A stretch of DNA of 64,000 bases from Devosia equisanguinis (GCF_900631955.1 NZ_UZWD01000025.1:124001-188000); one strand, 5' to 3'. Shown: positions 44,045-55,349, numbered from the stretch's first letter. The notes: a model not told the origin generated them from the sequence alone. Numbers and translations are program-made.

Positions 44045-44447
44045 CGTCGCTATCGATGAGGCGATCTGTGTCGCGCCGTCCCTTCTTGGTCGGGCGTCCG
44101 CTGCCGGCCGGCCGTTCGGCGATGGCGGCGTCGAAGACCGACAGTTCAGGCTTGGGCGGCATGGGCGGGGAAATGTCCTCGTAGAGCCCCTGCGCTTCGC
44201 TGGCCGGACCGCGCCTGGTGCCGGGGTCGAGAATGCGCCAGACAAGGATGCGGCCATGCAGCGACATGGTCAGCACGTCGCCGGCACCGACCTTGTGGTC
44301 GGTGCGCTCGGTCTTTTCAGAGTTTACCCTTATGGCGCCGGTCTCGATGAGCTTTTGCGCCAGGGTGCGCGACTTGACGGCGCGGGAGAAGAACAGGAAC
44401 CGGTCCAGACGTTCCTTGCGGAGAACGGCGCTGTCCGGCCCGCCCAA
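44037..44447 (-). CDS. S4-domain RNA-binding protein (Hsp15-like)
   Basis: A 136-residue protein with an N-terminal S4 domain (residues 12-60: RLDRFLFFSRAVKSRTLAQK, INVNS-type loop as IRVNSEKTER) and a basic tail with a run of aspartates at the end. Hsp15 recycles stalled 50S subunits that carry nascent chains in E. coli. The start is TTG at 44447, with AAGGA about 9 bases upstream inside the end of the helicase gene. Confidence 0.85.
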   Translation of the reverse strand: MGGPDSAVLRKERLDRFLFFSRAVKSRTLAQKLIETGAIRVNSEKTERTDHKVGAGDVLTMSLHGRILVWRILDPGTRRGPASEAQGLYEDISPPMPPKPELSVFDAAIAERPAGSGRPTKKGRRDTDRLIDSDDD

Positions 44448-44450
44448 ACC

Positions 44451-47400
44451 CTAGTCCTTCTTGTTGCGCAAGGCGGCCAAAGCCGCGAAGGGGCTGTCCG
44501 GATCAAAGACCGGCTTGCGCTCTTCACGCGGTGGGCGGCGATCGGCCCGTTCGGGGCGCTCATTGCGCTCGGGGCGGCCGCCGCGGCGCTCGTCATCGCG
44601 TGGCCGCGCATGGGCCGGCTTGCCATTGCCCTGCGGGCGCTCTTCGCCTTCCGGCCGGCGTTGCCCCTTGGAGGCGGCGGGACGGGTACGGTCGCGATTG
44701 GCGCGCTGGCGCGGCTGGCCCTCTGCCGCATCACCCTCGCGACGCTGGCGCGGCTCGTGGCGGCGCTGCTGCTCGTTGCGGCGGCCACCGGGGAACCAGA
44801 CCTCGTCGAATTCCGGCTCGGCCGGCGTCGCGGCTTCGCTGGCGTCGGCCGCGGCGGGAGCCGCGTCGGCCACCGCTTCTGCCAGGGACGCTTCGACCGG
44901 CACGATGATTTCAGCGGTCTCGACGGTTTCAGTCGCCTCGCCCGTGGCCACTTCCGCAGCCTCGTTGCCGGGCTCGAGAGCGGCTGGCGCGTCGGCCAGG
45001 ACCTCGGCAAGGGCCGTGGCTTCCGCAGAGGCTTTAGCGGGTACGATCGGAGCGGCAACCTTGGGGGTACGGCGCAGGCGATAGCCCAGGGAGGAGAGGA
45101 TGGAGGCGAAATCTTCGCCCGAGCAGCCCAGAAGGCTGGTCATCTCGACGGTGACGCGGAAGCCGTTACCTTCGGCAGCGCCGGCCGGCAGGTCGCCCTG
45201 ATAGGGGCGGGCGGCGTCGAGTGCGATCAGCGGACGGATGATGTCGGCGAGGCGCTCGAGGATATCGATGCGCACGGCGCGCTTGCCGGCCACCTTGAAG
45301 CCGGCGATCTCGTACAGGCGCGGATCGACTTCAGGATCGACCAGGAACGAGGTGCGGCCCGACAACACGATGTGCGGAATGTCGGTGACGCCGGGCTGGC
45401 GGGTGCCGCCATGCTTGAGCGCGAACAGGATCAGCGCCAGCTCGCGCGGTGCGGGCTTGAGCGAGAGCGGCAGATAGATGTGATAGGCGCCGAACTTGAT
45501 GCCCAGCTTGCGCATCTTGCCGCGCACATCCTGATCGAGCGCCTTGACGTCGTCGGCGACGACAGCGCGGGGCAAGAGGCCCAGATGTTCGAACAGGCGA
45601 TAGGCGATGCCGCGGGCGGGGCCATCGAGGTCGGCCGGCGCTTCCAGCGCCATGATCGGCTCGAGCACGGTATTGACGTGGTGGCGCAGCCAGAGCGACA
45701 GGCGATCCTGTACCTTTTCAAGGTCGGGTCCGGTCAGGGTCTCGTCGGCAAGGGTGATGATGCGGGGGCGATAGAGGCTGTCGCCCTCGGCCAGTTCCGC
45801 GACGACTTCCCCGCGCCAGCGCAGGCGGCCATCGGTGGCCAGCACGAATTCCTCGTTGGGGGCGCCAGCCAGGCGCTCGGCGCGATTGTGGATCTCGGGA
45901 GCAACCACCGCTTCCGCAGCGCCGCGAATGCCTCGCGCATCCATGTCGCCTTCAGAGCGCGCCAGGGTGAAGCGGAAGCCTTCAAGCGTTCCGATCAAAT
46001 GGCCTTCCAGCCGTACTTCGCCTTGGCTGTTGATTTCGGGAGATACCATACGTTTGTCTTTCAGGTGGCGGAGTAGCACGCTGGTGCGCCGGTCAACGAA
46101 CCGCTGGGTCAGCCGCTCGTGCAGAGCGTCGCTCAGGCGATCCTCGATATCACGGGTCTTTTCGCGCCAATAGAGAGGGTCTTCAAGCCAGTTTTTACGA
46201 TTGGCGACAAAGGTCCAGGTCCGGACCTGCTTGATCCGGTTGCTGAGCGTATCAATATCGCCTTCCGCATTGTCGCAAAAGCGCACCTGCTCGGCAATCC
46301 AATCGGCGTTGACGCGGCCCTTTCGACGCAAATCGGTAAAGATGCGGGTAATGATTTCCCCGTGCGCGGCGGGCGAAATGCCCTGATAGTCCGGCAACTG
46401 GCAGCATTCCCACAGCACCCGCACGGCATCGAGCCCGCGCACCAGGCTCGCCGCTTCGTTGCGGGCGAGAAATTCGAGCGCCATCTGGTCGGTGGCGATG
46501 GGCACGCGGGTCAGGGTCCGGTCCGTGGGGGAGACATCAAGCGAATCGCGCAGCGCATCGAGCGATGAGAAATCCAGCGCGCTGTTGCGCCATTGCACCA
46601 CCTTTACCGGCTCGAAGTCATGGGTTTCGAGCTGGACGACCAGTTCTTCGTCGAATCCCTCGGTGCCGCCGGTGACCCCGAAGGTGCCATTGTGCCGGTG
46701 CCGACCGGCGCGGCCGGCAATCTGGCCGATTTCGGACGGGGTCAGTGGCCGGCTCTGGCGACCGTCGAACTTGGTGTCGTCGGCAAAGGCGATGTGGTGG
46801 ATATCGAGATTGAGCCCCATGCCGATGGCATCGGTGGCGACCAGGAAATCCACGTCGCCATTCTGGTAGAGTTCCACCTGGGCATTGCGGGTGCGCGGGC
46901 TGAGCGCGCCCATGACCACTGCGGCGCCGCCGCGTTCGCGCCGGATCAGCTCGGCAATGGCATAGACCTGGCGGGCGGAGAAGGCGACGATGGCGCTGCG
47001 GGCCGGCTGGCGCGAGATTTTCTTGGAGCCGGAATAGGTCAGCTGCGAAAAGCGCGGCCGGTCGATGATCTCGGCATTCGGAATGAGCTTGCGGATCACC
47101 CCGGCCATGGTCGCAGAGCCCAGGAGCAGGGTTTCCTGCAGGCCGCGAGCCTTGAGAATTCGATCGGTGAAGATATGGCCGCGATCGAAGTCGATGGCGG
47201 TCTGGATTTCATCGACCGCTACGCAGTCGACATGGATGTCCATGGGCATGGCCTCGACCGTCGCCACCCAATAGCGCGGCTTGGCCGGAACGATCCGCTC
47301 TTCCCCGGTGACCAGGGCCACAGCCTGTTCGCCGACCCGCTCGACGACGCGCGTATAGACCTCCCGGGCCAGAAGACGCAAAGGCAGGCCGATCATCCCG

Positions 47401-47498
47401 GTTGGATGGGCCAGCATGCGCTCGATGGCAAAATAGGTCTTGCCGGTATTGGTCGGCCCCAGAATGGCCTTGACCGAGGGGGAGGAAAAAAAGGTCAT
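44451..47498 (-). CDS. SUV3-like DEAD/DEAH-type helicase with basic, low-complexity tail
   Basis: A 1015-residue helicase of the kind annotated as MgpS-like in Hyphomicrobiales, related to mitochondrial SUV3. Walker A GPTNTGKT is at residues 14-21, motif II DEIQ in VAVDEIQTAID, SAT in LLLGSATM, and motif VI QIAGRAGR. From about residue 830 the chain changes to Ala/Glu- and then Arg/Gln-rich low-complexity sequence that may bind RNA. The ATG at 47498 places the first motif at the N-terminus; upstream residues are unlike the family. Confidence 0.9.
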   Translation of the reverse strand: MTFFSSPSVKAILGPTNTGKTYFAIERMLAHPTGMIGLPLRLLAREVYTRVVERVGEQAVALVTGEERIVPAKPRYWVATVEAMPMDIHVDCVAVDEIQTAIDFDRGHIFTDRILKARGLQETLLLGSATMAGVIRKLIPNAEIIDRPRFSQLTYSGSKKISRQPARSAIVAFSARQVYAIAELIRRERGGAAVVMGALSPRTRNAQVELYQNGDVDFLVATDAIGMGLNLDIHHIAFADDTKFDGRQSRPLTPSEIGQIAGRAGRHRHNGTFGVTGGTEGFDEELVVQLETHDFEPVKVVQWRNSALDFSSLDALRDSLDVSPTDRTLTRVPIATDQMALEFLARNEAASLVRGLDAVRVLWECCQLPDYQGISPAAHGEIITRIFTDLRRKGRVNADWIAEQVRFCDNAEGDIDTLSNRIKQVRTWTFVANRKNWLEDPLYWREKTRDIEDRLSDALHERLTQRFVDRRTSVLLRHLKDKRMVSPEINSQGEVRLEGHLIGTLEGFRFTLARSEGDMDARGIRGAAEAVVAPEIHNRAERLAGAPNEEFVLATDGRLRWRGEVVAELAEGDSLYRPRIITLADETLTGPDLEKVQDRLSLWLRHHVNTVLEPIMALEAPADLDGPARGIAYRLFEHLGLLPRAVVADDVKALDQDVRGKMRKLGIKFGAYHIYLPLSLKPAPRELALILFALKHGGTRQPGVTDIPHIVLSGRTSFLVDPEVDPRLYEIAGFKVAGKRAVRIDILERLADIIRPLIALDAARPYQGDLPAGAAEGNGFRVTVEMTSLLGCSGEDFASILSSLGYRLRRTPKVAAPIVPAKASAEATALAEVLADAPAALEPGNEAAEVATGEATETVETAEIIVPVEASLAEAVADAAPAAADASEAATPAEPEFDEVWFPGGRRNEQQRRHEPRQRREGDAAEGQPRQRANRDRTRPAASKGQRRPEGEERPQGNGKPAHARPRDDERRGGRPERNERPERADRRPPREERKPVFDPDSPFAALAALRNKKD

Positions 47499-48187
47499 TG
47501 CGCCCAATGTAAGGGGCCGGGGCCGGGGTTGCGAGAGGCAAGAGGATTTGTCCCAAGAAAGGACAGGGATTGATACCTTTTCGCCACGAGTCTTAACGGG
47601 TGAAACCAAAGGTGAACGAAGCAGCATCGAATCGGCGCGAATCGGCAAATCCGGCTTTGTTCACCACGAGATGTGGTGGGCTCTGTCGCCCCGGTGGCAC
47701 AAGCGGATGGCATGATCATGTCCTTGTGGCACAACTGGTCGCCAAAACCGTTTAGAAGGGTTTCGGTTCCGTTAATCCGGCGCAAAAACGTGTAAAGCTG
47801 AAGCAGAGGTAAATTCGCCTGGCGTCGATATTTTTCATCCCTTCATGCCCATGGGCCCGGCTTTGCTGGGATTGGCCGGCGCGCATTGAGGAAAAACTGC
47901 ATTGACGTGCCAGGATGGCACAGGGCCGGCGCGGGCCCGATAACGACGCGAAAGCTGACGGCAAGAGCAAAAGGCGGCAGCCAAGAGTGTTTCGGGCCGA
48001 GTCATTGGCGCGCGTCTTGGCACTGTCACAAGGCAAATAGAATGCGGCAATTGTGGAATAGTATTCTTAAATGCCCATTGGGTGGATTGCGCACAACGCT
48101 CGGTTAACTGCTTTCTCCTAGCCTCCCCCGCGACAATGAGGAATTCGGATCGCATCCGACTTAGCAGCGCGAAGAGGGGGACAGGTT
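47499..48187. other. 689-bp gene-free region before the chemoreceptor array
   Basis: No supported gene. Several short frames are open, but none has a ribosome site together with protein-like content. The region carries the promoters of the helicase (minus) and the first chemoreceptor (plus). I found no clear sigma-28 or sigma-54 promoter. A TTG start with a GGGGGACAGG site marks the chemoreceptor end. Confidence 0.55.
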
Positions 48188-50247
48188 TTGGGTACGCTTT
48201 CCAAGATCATGGGCAATGTGCGCATGACCACAACCATTCTGGTTCTGGTGATGTGCTCGATCATCGGATCGATCACGGCCATGTCGGCATCGATCTACTT
48301 TAACCTGCGCGAGCGGTCGCTTGAGGATAGCCGCATCCAGCAGGAGACCAATATCGGCGTCGCGGCCACCATTCTCGAGCGGCGCATCTCCGGCTCGGTG
48401 CTGAGCTGGGGCGAAGATGGGTCGATCGGCAATTTCCAGAGCTGGGCCATTCCGCCCTTCTACGACAGCGAAGTCATCGATTCGGTCACGCGCGTCACCA
48501 AGCAGGATGCCGGCATTTTCGCGCTCGATCCGCAGACGCAGACCCTGATGGTCAAGACCACGAGCCTTGTTGGCCCCGATGGGCAGCGCGCCCTCAGCGA
48601 AACCTTGGGTCCCGATAGCCCTGCCTATGAAGGCCTGATGGCCGGCGAGCCGTTCCAGGGTGAACTCGGCATGATGGGCGAAAGCTATTTCGCCGCGCTG
48701 CAGCCGATCCAGAAGGTCAATGGCGAGGTGATGGGTGCAATCTTCGTCGGCACGCCGATGCGCAATGTCGAGGCGGCGGCCAATAGCGTTTTGGGGCTCA
48801 TCGCCATTGTCGGCGGTGCCGTGATCATCGCGCTGGGTCTGGTGGGCTTTGTGGTGTCCCGCGCCATCACCCGGCCGATTCCGCGCCTGGCCTCGGCCAT
48901 GGATCTATCGCCCAGGGCCAGTACGACACCGAGGTGCCCTATGCCGATATGGGCAATGAGGTGGGCGGCATGGCACGTGCTGTGGAAGTGTTCCGCCAGA
49001 ATGGCGAGCGCGTGGCGCAGATGACCGAGGCGGAAGCCGCCCGCATCATTGCTGATCAGGACAATCGCAAGCGCATGATGGCCGAGCTGCAGGCCGCTTT
49101 CGGCGAAGTGGTCGATGCCGCCATTGCCGGCGATTTCGACCGGCGCGTGGAAACCGAATTCCCAGATCCAGAGCTCAACAGCCTGGCTTCGGGCGTCAAT
49201 CGCCTGGTGTCCACCTTCAAGCGTGGCGTCACCGAAATGGGCCAGGTGCTGGGCGCCATGGCCCATACCGACCTGACGCAGCGCATGACCGGCGACTATG
49301 AGGGGGCCTTCGCCCGCCTCAAGGACGACACCAATGCCATGGCCGACAAGTTCACCGAGGTGGTGACCCAGTTGCGCGACACTTCGGGTGCACTCAAGAC
49401 TGCCACCGGGGAAATCCTGTCCGGCGCCAATGACCTCTCCGAGCGCACCACCAAGCAGGCCGCGACCATCGAGGAAACTTCGGCGGCCATGGAACAGCTG
49501 GCATCGACCGTGCTCAAGAATGCCGAGCGCGCCCATGAGGCCAGCACCAATGCCCAGGCGGTCACCAATGCGGCCGAGCAGGGGGTGGCGGTGATGGATT
49601 CGGCCAATCAGGCGATGGAGCGGATTTCGGCCTCCTCGGGCAAGATTTCCAACATTATCGGGCTGATCGACGATATCGCTTTCCAGACCAACCTCTTGGC
49701 GCTCAATGCTTCGGTCGAGGCCGCGCGTGCCGGCGAGGCCGGCAAGGGCTTTGCGGTGGTGGCTGTGGAAGTGCGCCGCCTGGCCCAGAGTGCAGCGCAA
49801 GCGTCCTCGGAGGTCAAGGCCCTGATCGAGCAGAGTGCCGGCGAAGTCAGCAATGGCACCAAGCTGGTGGAGTCGGCGGCCGCCAAGATCGCCGGCATGC
49901 TGGTGTCCATCCGCGAGAATACCAGCGCGCTCGAGGCCATTGCTCAGGACAGCCGGGAGCAGGCCTCCTCCATCGAGGAAGTCAGTGCCGCGGTGCACCT
50001 GATGGACGAGATGACCCAGCACAATGCGGCCCTGGTGGAAGAGACCAATGCCGCCATCGAGCAGACCGAGGCTCAGGCCAACGAGCTTGACCGGATTGTG
50101 GATACGTTCAAGGTCGAGGGTGGGCGCGAAGAGGTGGTCGATTGGGCCAATGTCGCGCGCCAGCAGCGCGAACGCCAATCGCGTCCGGCCCCGCGCCCGA
50201 TGAGCCAGGGCAATGCGGCGCTCGATGCCGATTGGGAAGCCTTCTGA
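48188..50247 (+). pseudogene. Methyl-accepting chemotaxis protein, frameshifted in HAMP
   Basis: The gene reads as one chemoreceptor split over two frames. Frame one gives a membrane helix (residues 13-35), a Cache-like periplasmic domain with GIFALDPQTQTLMV and GAIFVGTPM, a second helix and the start of HAMP ([11 protein letters not shown]). At 48905-48906 two bases stand where three are needed; the other frame then continues [18 protein letters not shown] and runs through the signalling domain to a DADWEAF end. The total length is 2,060 bases; one added base gives 686 codons plus stop. Either it is a true inactivation or a sequencing error. The start is TTG. Confidence 0.85.
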
Positions 50248-50276
50248 GGCCAGTGCCCCTTTTACCGATCGCTTTG

Positions 50277-50310
50277 CCCCCGGGATGTCGCCATCCCGGG
50301 GTTTTGTTTT
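50277..50310 (+). terminator. Terminator after the first chemoreceptor
   Basis: A stem of about 10 bp built on CCCCGGGATG and CATCCCGGGG (50277-50301) is followed by TTTTGTTTT. It lies 30 bases past the stop, so the first two receptors are separate transcripts. Confidence 0.88.
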
Positions 50311-50427
50311 CGACCCGATATGCCCGCAAGTGCAGCAAAAGCGGCGATTTTGCCGCAGAATTGCGCAGCCATTTACCGGCAATTAAGTACGAGCTTGGTA
50401 TTTATTCGGTGAAGGGAAGATCGGAAC

Positions 50428-50454
50428 TGCCCCCGACGGGAGTGGGGACAGTCC
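50428..50454 (+). promoter_or_regulatory. Hairpin in the leader of the second chemoreceptor gene
   Basis: ACTG-C-CCCC and GGGG-A-CAGT can pair around a 9-base loop, about 125 bases before the ATG. The rest of the 268 bases between the terminator at 50277-50310 and the ATG at 50579 contains no gene; AAGGG precedes the start. Function unknown. Confidence 0.35.
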
Positions 50455-50578
50455 ATGCGGCCCAATCAGACAGTGATACGTCAGCCTGCCGGCCCCGGCA
50501 GACTTCGTCGGACAGGGTGCTGTTCGCCGAGGACATGACCGACATGTCTGGTGGGTCCCGGCCGGAGTGAAGGGTAAC

Positions 50579-52600
50579 ATGAATATTCGCGCCAAAGTTT
50601 TTGCCGTTGTGGGGCTGATGGGTCTGGCCTCGATCATCATTGGCGGCATGGCTGGCTATATGGTGATGGAATACAACAAGCAGACCAGCCGCCTCGAGAA
50701 CCTGGCCGATCGGGCCTATCTCGGGGAACGGCTCAACCGCTATGTGACGGCGGTGGTGATGGAGTCCCGGGGCATCTATGCCGCGCCCAACACCGAAAAG
50801 GCTGCGCCTTTCGCCGAAGGTATCATGACCTATCTCGACCGCATCGATGCGCTGCTGGCCGAATGGCAGCCGCTGGTCGATGAGGGCGGCATGGAGGCCT
50901 TCAATGCCGTGGTCGCCCGCTCCGCCGAGTTCCGCGCCTTCCGCACCGAAACCGCAAGGCTGGGCCGCGATGTCGCGCCGGCCGAGGCCAATGCGCAGGG
51001 CAATAACGAAGAAAACCGCGCCAATCGCCGTGCCTATCAGGGCGAGATCGATGCGGTGGTCGAGCGTGATCTCGAGCTGTTCCACGGGGTCAAGGCCGAG
51101 ATGGGCAGCTTCCAGCAGAACATGATCATGCTGCTGGTGGGCACTATTGTGCTTGGCCTGGGCGCCGGCATCGCCGTGGCCGGCTATGTCGGTACCGTAC
51201 ACCTCTCCCGCCCGGTCAGCCGGCTGACCCGTTCCATGGAGGCGCTGGCGCAAGGCGAACTCGAGACCGAGATCGACTATCTCGACAGCAAGGACGAGAT
51301 GGGCGCCATGGCCCGCACGCTGCAGGTGTTCCAGGACAATGCCCGCACCGTCGCGGCGCTGAGCCAGGAAGAAAAATCCCGCGCCATCGCCGCTGCCGAG
51401 CGGGCGCGGATGATGGATGTGTTCCAGACCCAGTTCGACGAGGCGGTGGCCGCAGCGCTCGAAGGCGATTTCAGCCGTCGCATCACCACCGATTTTGTCG
51501 ACCAGGACCTGGTCCGCATTGCCGAAAACTTCAACAGCCTCATCGACAGCGTCGATACCGGGCTGGTGGAGGCCGGCAGTGTGCTGGCCGCGCTGGCGCG
51601 CACCGATCTCACCCAGCGCATGGTGGGCGAGCATCGCGGTGCCTTCCTCGATCTCAAGACCAATATGAACGTGGTGGCCGAGACGCTGGCCGATGTGGTG
51701 ACGCGGCTGCGCTCGACCTCGCGCGCCGTCAAGGTGGCCACCGGCGAAATCCTGTCCGGCGCCAATGATCTGTCGGAGCGTACGACGCGGCAGGCCGCGA
51801 CCATCGAGGAGACCTCGGCTGCCATGGAGCAATTGGCCTCGACCGTGGTCGAAAACGCCAAGCGGGCGCGCGAAGCCAGTGTCATGGCCACCGAGGTGAC
51901 AGCGACCGCAGAGGATGGCGGCCGGGTGATGGGCGAGGCCAATCAGGCCATGGAACGCATCACCGCGTCCTCCTCCAAGGTCTCCGACATTATCGGCATG
52001 ATCGACGATATTGCCTTCCAGACCAATTTGCTGGCGCTCAACGCCTCGGTGGAAGCGGCGCGGGCCGGCGAAGCCGGCAAGGGCTTTGCCGTGGTCGCCG
52101 TCGAAGTGCGGCGCCTGGCGCAGAGCGCGGCGGAAGCCTCATCCGACGTCAAGGCGCTGATCCGCCAGTCAGCCGACGAGGTCAATGCAGGCACCAAGCT
52201 GGTGGCCGAGGCCGCCGGCAAGCTCGAAAAGATGCTCCAGGCGGCGCGCAGCAATACCAGCTTGATGGAAGGCATTGCCCGCGACAGCAATGAGCAGGCC
52301 TCGGCCATCGAGGAAGTCACCGTGGCCGTGCGGCAGATGGACGAGATGACCCAGCATAATGCGGCGCTGGTGGAACAGACCAATGCCGCCATCGAGCAGA
52401 CCGAAAGCCAGGCCAATGAGCTGGATCGGATCGTCGATATCTTCCGGCTCGACACCAGCGAGGCGGCCAAGCCGGCACAGCGTGCGGCGCCTGCGCCGAC
52501 GCAGCGAGCCAATGCGACACCGGCCCCGGCCCGCCGCGCCGCAGCGACCTATCTCAGCCAGGGCAATGCGGCGATCTCTGCCGATTGGAGCGAGTTCTAG
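50579..52600 (+). CDS. Methyl-accepting chemotaxis protein (transmembrane, second of array)
   Basis: A 673-residue chemoreceptor. Membrane helices lie near residues 8-30 and 183-205, enclosing a helical periplasmic sensor of about 150 residues whose ligand is unknown. Two HAMP-like units follow ([29 protein letters not shown]), then the methyl-accepting coiled coil with the hairpin tip [20 protein letters not shown]. The protein ends SADWSEF, a W-x-x-F tether like the CheR/CheB pentapeptide. I chose the ATG at 50579, after AAGGG, over a GTG 12 bases upstream. Confidence 0.92.
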   Translation: MNIRAKVFAVVGLMGLASIIIGGMAGYMVMEYNKQTSRLENLADRAYLGERLNRYVTAVVMESRGIYAAPNTEKAAPFAEGIMTYLDRIDALLAEWQPLVDEGGMEAFNAVVARSAEFRAFRTETARLGRDVAPAEANAQGNNEENRANRRAYQGEIDAVVERDLELFHGVKAEMGSFQQNMIMLLVGTIVLGLGAGIAVAGYVGTVHLSRPVSRLTRSMEALAQGELETEIDYLDSKDEMGAMARTLQVFQDNARTVAALSQEEKSRAIAAAERARMMDVFQTQFDEAVAAALEGDFSRRITTDFVDQDLVRIAENFNSLIDSVDTGLVEAGSVLAALARTDLTQRMVGEHRGAFLDLKTNMNVVAETLADVVTRLRSTSRAVKVATGEILSGANDLSERTTRQAATIEETSAAMEQLASTVVENAKRAREASVMATEVTATAEDGGRVMGEANQAMERITASSSKVSDIIGMIDDIAFQTNLLALNASVEAARAGEAGKGFAVVAVEVRRLAQSAAEASSDVKALIRQSADEVNAGTKLVAEAAGKLEKMLQAARSNTSLMEGIARDSNEQASAIEEVTVAVRQMDEMTQHNAALVEQTNAAIEQTESQANELDRIVDIFRLDTSEAAKPAQRAAPAPTQRANATPAPARRAAATYLSQGNAAISADWSEF

Positions 52601-52630
52601 GGCTCGATTTCAACTCGGCTGTAGGGAAAC

Positions 52631-52662
52631 AAGGGGGCGCAAGTGCCCCCTTCGCAGTTTTT
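52631..52662 (+). terminator. Terminator after the second chemoreceptor
   Basis: AAGGGGGC (52631-52638) pairs with GCCCCCTT (52645-52652), followed after CGCAG by TTTTT. It lies 30 bases past the stop. Confidence 0.72.
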
Positions 52663-52886
52663 ATCACGAATAGCATCGTGCTTTACCGCGCCTTAACGCG
52701 GCGCGTGATGACGTGATCACGGACGCAGAAGACGATGCACCCGGTTTGACCTGGGTGAGACTGAGAACGGCGTCGCCTTCCTCAGCAGGACCGTCCGGCC
52801 GTGCCGCTTCGATGGAAGCGGTCCGCCGTTCGTGGCGACAGTGACCATAGGGCACCCAGAAGGGTAGCCAGTTATGAGGCAGTAAA

Positions 52887-55316
52887 ATGAAGTTCAGCGA
52901 TCTGTCCATCCGGATGAAGCTGGTGCTGGGCGCAGGCCTGATGTTCCTCCTGGCCATGGGCGGCATCATCGCCGGCGGCCTGGCTCTGATGTACCAGACG
53001 GCCGGCAGCGAGGCCGAAGAGCGGGCGCGCACCCTTCTGGGTCAATATTCCAACCTGGCCGAAGGGGAGATGGGCAAGATCATCTCCGCCACCCGCAGCC
53101 TCACCGCTTCCATCGAGGGCGTCATCGCCACGGCCCCGGTCGATCGTGACATGCTGGGCCGGCTGGTCTCGGGCGCCATCGTGGCGCAGCCTTCGGTTAT
53201 CGGCATGACCCTGGCCTTTAATTCCAACGCTCTCGATGGGCAGGACGCCAACTATATCGGCCATCCCTATTCCGACGCGACCGGCCGCTTTGTTCCCTAT
53301 TTTACCAGCTCGAACGGCAAGATCGCAGTCGAGCTGCTGCAGATGGGGCCTGAAAACGGCACCGAGAGCTGGTACGACCTGCCCATGCGCGAAGATCGCA
53401 CCGTGGTCACGCCGCCCTACTCCTATCCGGTGAACGGGAAGGACACGCTGCTCTCCACCGTCAGTGTCGTCGTGCACAAGGGTGGCAAGCCCGTCGGCAT
53501 TCTTACTTCCGACCTGACGCTGGACGCCATTTCCGACGTCATTTCCGCGCTCAAGCCGTTCGGCGTCGGCAGCGTCATGCTGGTCAGCAACAACAATAGC
53601 TGGGTGGTCAATTCCGACCCAAGCCTGGCCGGCCAGGCGCTGGAGCCCGATATTGCCGCGGCCCTGCTCAATACCGAGCTGATGGAACGCGGCATGACCT
53701 TTCCGGACGAGAACGGGGTCAGCCAGTTCGCGGTAACGGCTCCGGTGCATTTTGCCGATACTGCGGACCAATGGACCATGATCATGACCGTGCCAACGGC
53801 AACGGTCTATGCCGGGGTCGATGCCATGCGCAACATGGCGCTGGTTGCTGCCGGCGTGTTGCTGGCCGTCATCCTGGCGCTGGTCTGGCTCGGCTCGGGC
53901 ATGATTGCCAAGCCCATCCGCCGCATGACCGGGCTGATGAATGAGCTGGCCAAGGGTCGCTACGATATCGAGGTGCCCTATCAGGCGACCCGCAACGAGA
54001 TCGGCGACATGGCCCGCGCGGTCGAGGTGTTCCGCGAAAATGGCCTGCGCATCAGCCAGATGACCGAGGCCGAAGCGGCGCGTATCATTTCCGATCAGCG
54101 GGCGCGCCAGGAGATGATGACCGAGCTGCAGGCGGCGTTCGGCGAGGTGGTCGATGCCGCCATTGCCGGGGATTTCTCCAAGCGCGTGCATGCCAGCTTC
54201 CCCGATGCCGAGCTCAATAGCCTTGCCGGCAGCGTCAACAGCCTCGTTGAAACCGTCGACCAGGGGATTGCCGAAACCGGCACCGTGCTCGGGGCCCTGG
54301 CCGAGACCGACCTGACCAAGCGCATGCTGGGCGACTATCGCGGTGCCTTTGCCGAGCTCAAGCATCACACCAATACGGTGGCCGAGACGCTGAGCCAGGT
54401 GGTGGGCGGGCTCAAGGAGACCTCGCGGGCGCTCAAGACCGCAACCGGGGAAATTCTCTCCGGTGCCAATGACCTGTCCGAGCGCACCACCAAGCAGGCC
54501 GCCACCATCGAGCAGACCTCGGCGGCCATGGAGCAGCTGGCCTCGACGGTGCTGCAGAATGCCGATCGGGCACGGGACGCCAATGTCAACGCCCAGACCG
54601 TCAGCCATACTGCCGAAGAGGGTGGAGCGGTGATGGCCCAGGCCACCGAGGCCATGGAGCGGATCACGGCCTCGTCTTCTAAGATCTCCAACATCATTGG
54701 CCTGATCGACGATATCGCCTTCCAGACCAATCTCTTGGCGCTCAATGCCTCGGTCGAGGCGGCGCGGGCGGGTGACGCCGGCAAGGGCTTTGCCGTGGTG
54801 GCCGTGGAGGTGCGGCGCCTGGCGCAGAGCGCCGCCAGTGCCTCCTCGGACGTGAAGGCCCTGATCGAGACCTCGTCTGGCGAAGTGGGGGCCGGCACGC
54901 GCCTCGTGGCCGAGGCCGCCGCCAAACTGGAGGCCATGCTCGATGCGGCCAAGGCCAATTCAGCCTTGATGGACGGCATTGCCCGCGACAGTCGCGAGCA
55001 GGCCTCGGCCATTGAGGAAGTCTCGGTCGCGGTGCGGCAGATGGACGAGATGACCCAGCACAATGCGGCGCTGGTGGAGCAAACCAATGCCGCTATCGAG
55101 CAGACCGAGGCGCAGGCCAGCGAACTCGACCGGATCGTCGCCGTGTTCCGCACCGACGCCAATGCGGCGCCCGCGCCCATGGCCGAGCCGCCGCGGATGA
55201 CGGAAGCGCCGGCACGGCCACGGGCCGTCTCGGCCAGCGCCAAGACCAGGCAGGCCGCCAATGCCTATCTCAGCCAGGGCAATGCCGCGATCTCGGCCGA
55301 CTGGAGCGAGTTCTGA
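52887..55316 (+). CDS. Methyl-accepting chemotaxis protein with double-Cache sensor
   Basis: An 809-residue receptor. The first membrane helix is near residues 11-33 and the second near 310-333; the 275 residues between them have the pattern of a dCache domain ([53 protein letters not shown]), which often binds amino acids or organic acids. A HAMP ([19 protein letters not shown]) and a complete signalling domain follow. The end is SADWSEF, the same tether as in the preceding receptor. The 286 bases before it hold only a terminator and a leader. Confidence 0.94.
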   Translation: MKFSDLSIRMKLVLGAGLMFLLAMGGIIAGGLALMYQTAGSEAEERARTLLGQYSNLAEGEMGKIISATRSLTASIEGVIATAPVDRDMLGRLVSGAIVAQPSVIGMTLAFNSNALDGQDANYIGHPYSDATGRFVPYFTSSNGKIAVELLQMGPENGTESWYDLPMREDRTVVTPPYSYPVNGKDTLLSTVSVVVHKGGKPVGILTSDLTLDAISDVISALKPFGVGSVMLVSNNNSWVVNSDPSLAGQALEPDIAAALLNTELMERGMTFPDENGVSQFAVTAPVHFADTADQWTMIMTVPTATVYAGVDAMRNMALVAAGVLLAVILALVWLGSGMIAKPIRRMTGLMNELAKGRYDIEVPYQATRNEIGDMARAVEVFRENGLRISQMTEAEAARIISDQRARQEMMTELQAAFGEVVDAAIAGDFSKRVHASFPDAELNSLAGSVNSLVETVDQGIAETGTVLGALAETDLTKRMLGDYRGAFAELKHHTNTVAETLSQVVGGLKETSRALKTATGEILSGANDLSERTTKQAATIEQTSAAMEQLASTVLQNADRARDANVNAQTVSHTAEEGGAVMAQATEAMERITASSSKISNIIGLIDDIAFQTNLLALNASVEAARAGDAGKGFAVVAVEVRRLAQSAASASSDVKALIETSSGEVGAGTRLVAEAAAKLEAMLDAAKANSALMDGIARDSREQASAIEEVSVAVRQMDEMTQHNAALVEQTNAAIEQTEAQASELDRIVAVFRTDANAAPAPMAEPPRMTEAPARPRAVSASAKTRQAANAYLSQGNAAISADWSEF

Positions 55317-55349
55317 CGGCTTAGACGCCAAGCGGGCAATAGCTTTGAC

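Noticed and set aside
47701-47795. Short frame of 27 codons beginning MIMSLWHNW
   Set aside because: No ribosome-binding site, no conserved features visible, and it lies in a non-coding region; it may be chance.
48934-50247. Second half of the first chemoreceptor as an independent soluble receptor
   Set aside because: The sequence before it in the same frame continues HAMP residues IAQGQYDTE without a start codon or ribosome site, so it is the displaced rest of the upstream frame.
52872-54608. Minus-strand frame of 578 codons opposite the double-Cache receptor
   Set aside because: The composition is His/Gly/Asp-rich as expected from the antisense of a receptor gene; no ribosome site and no family match.
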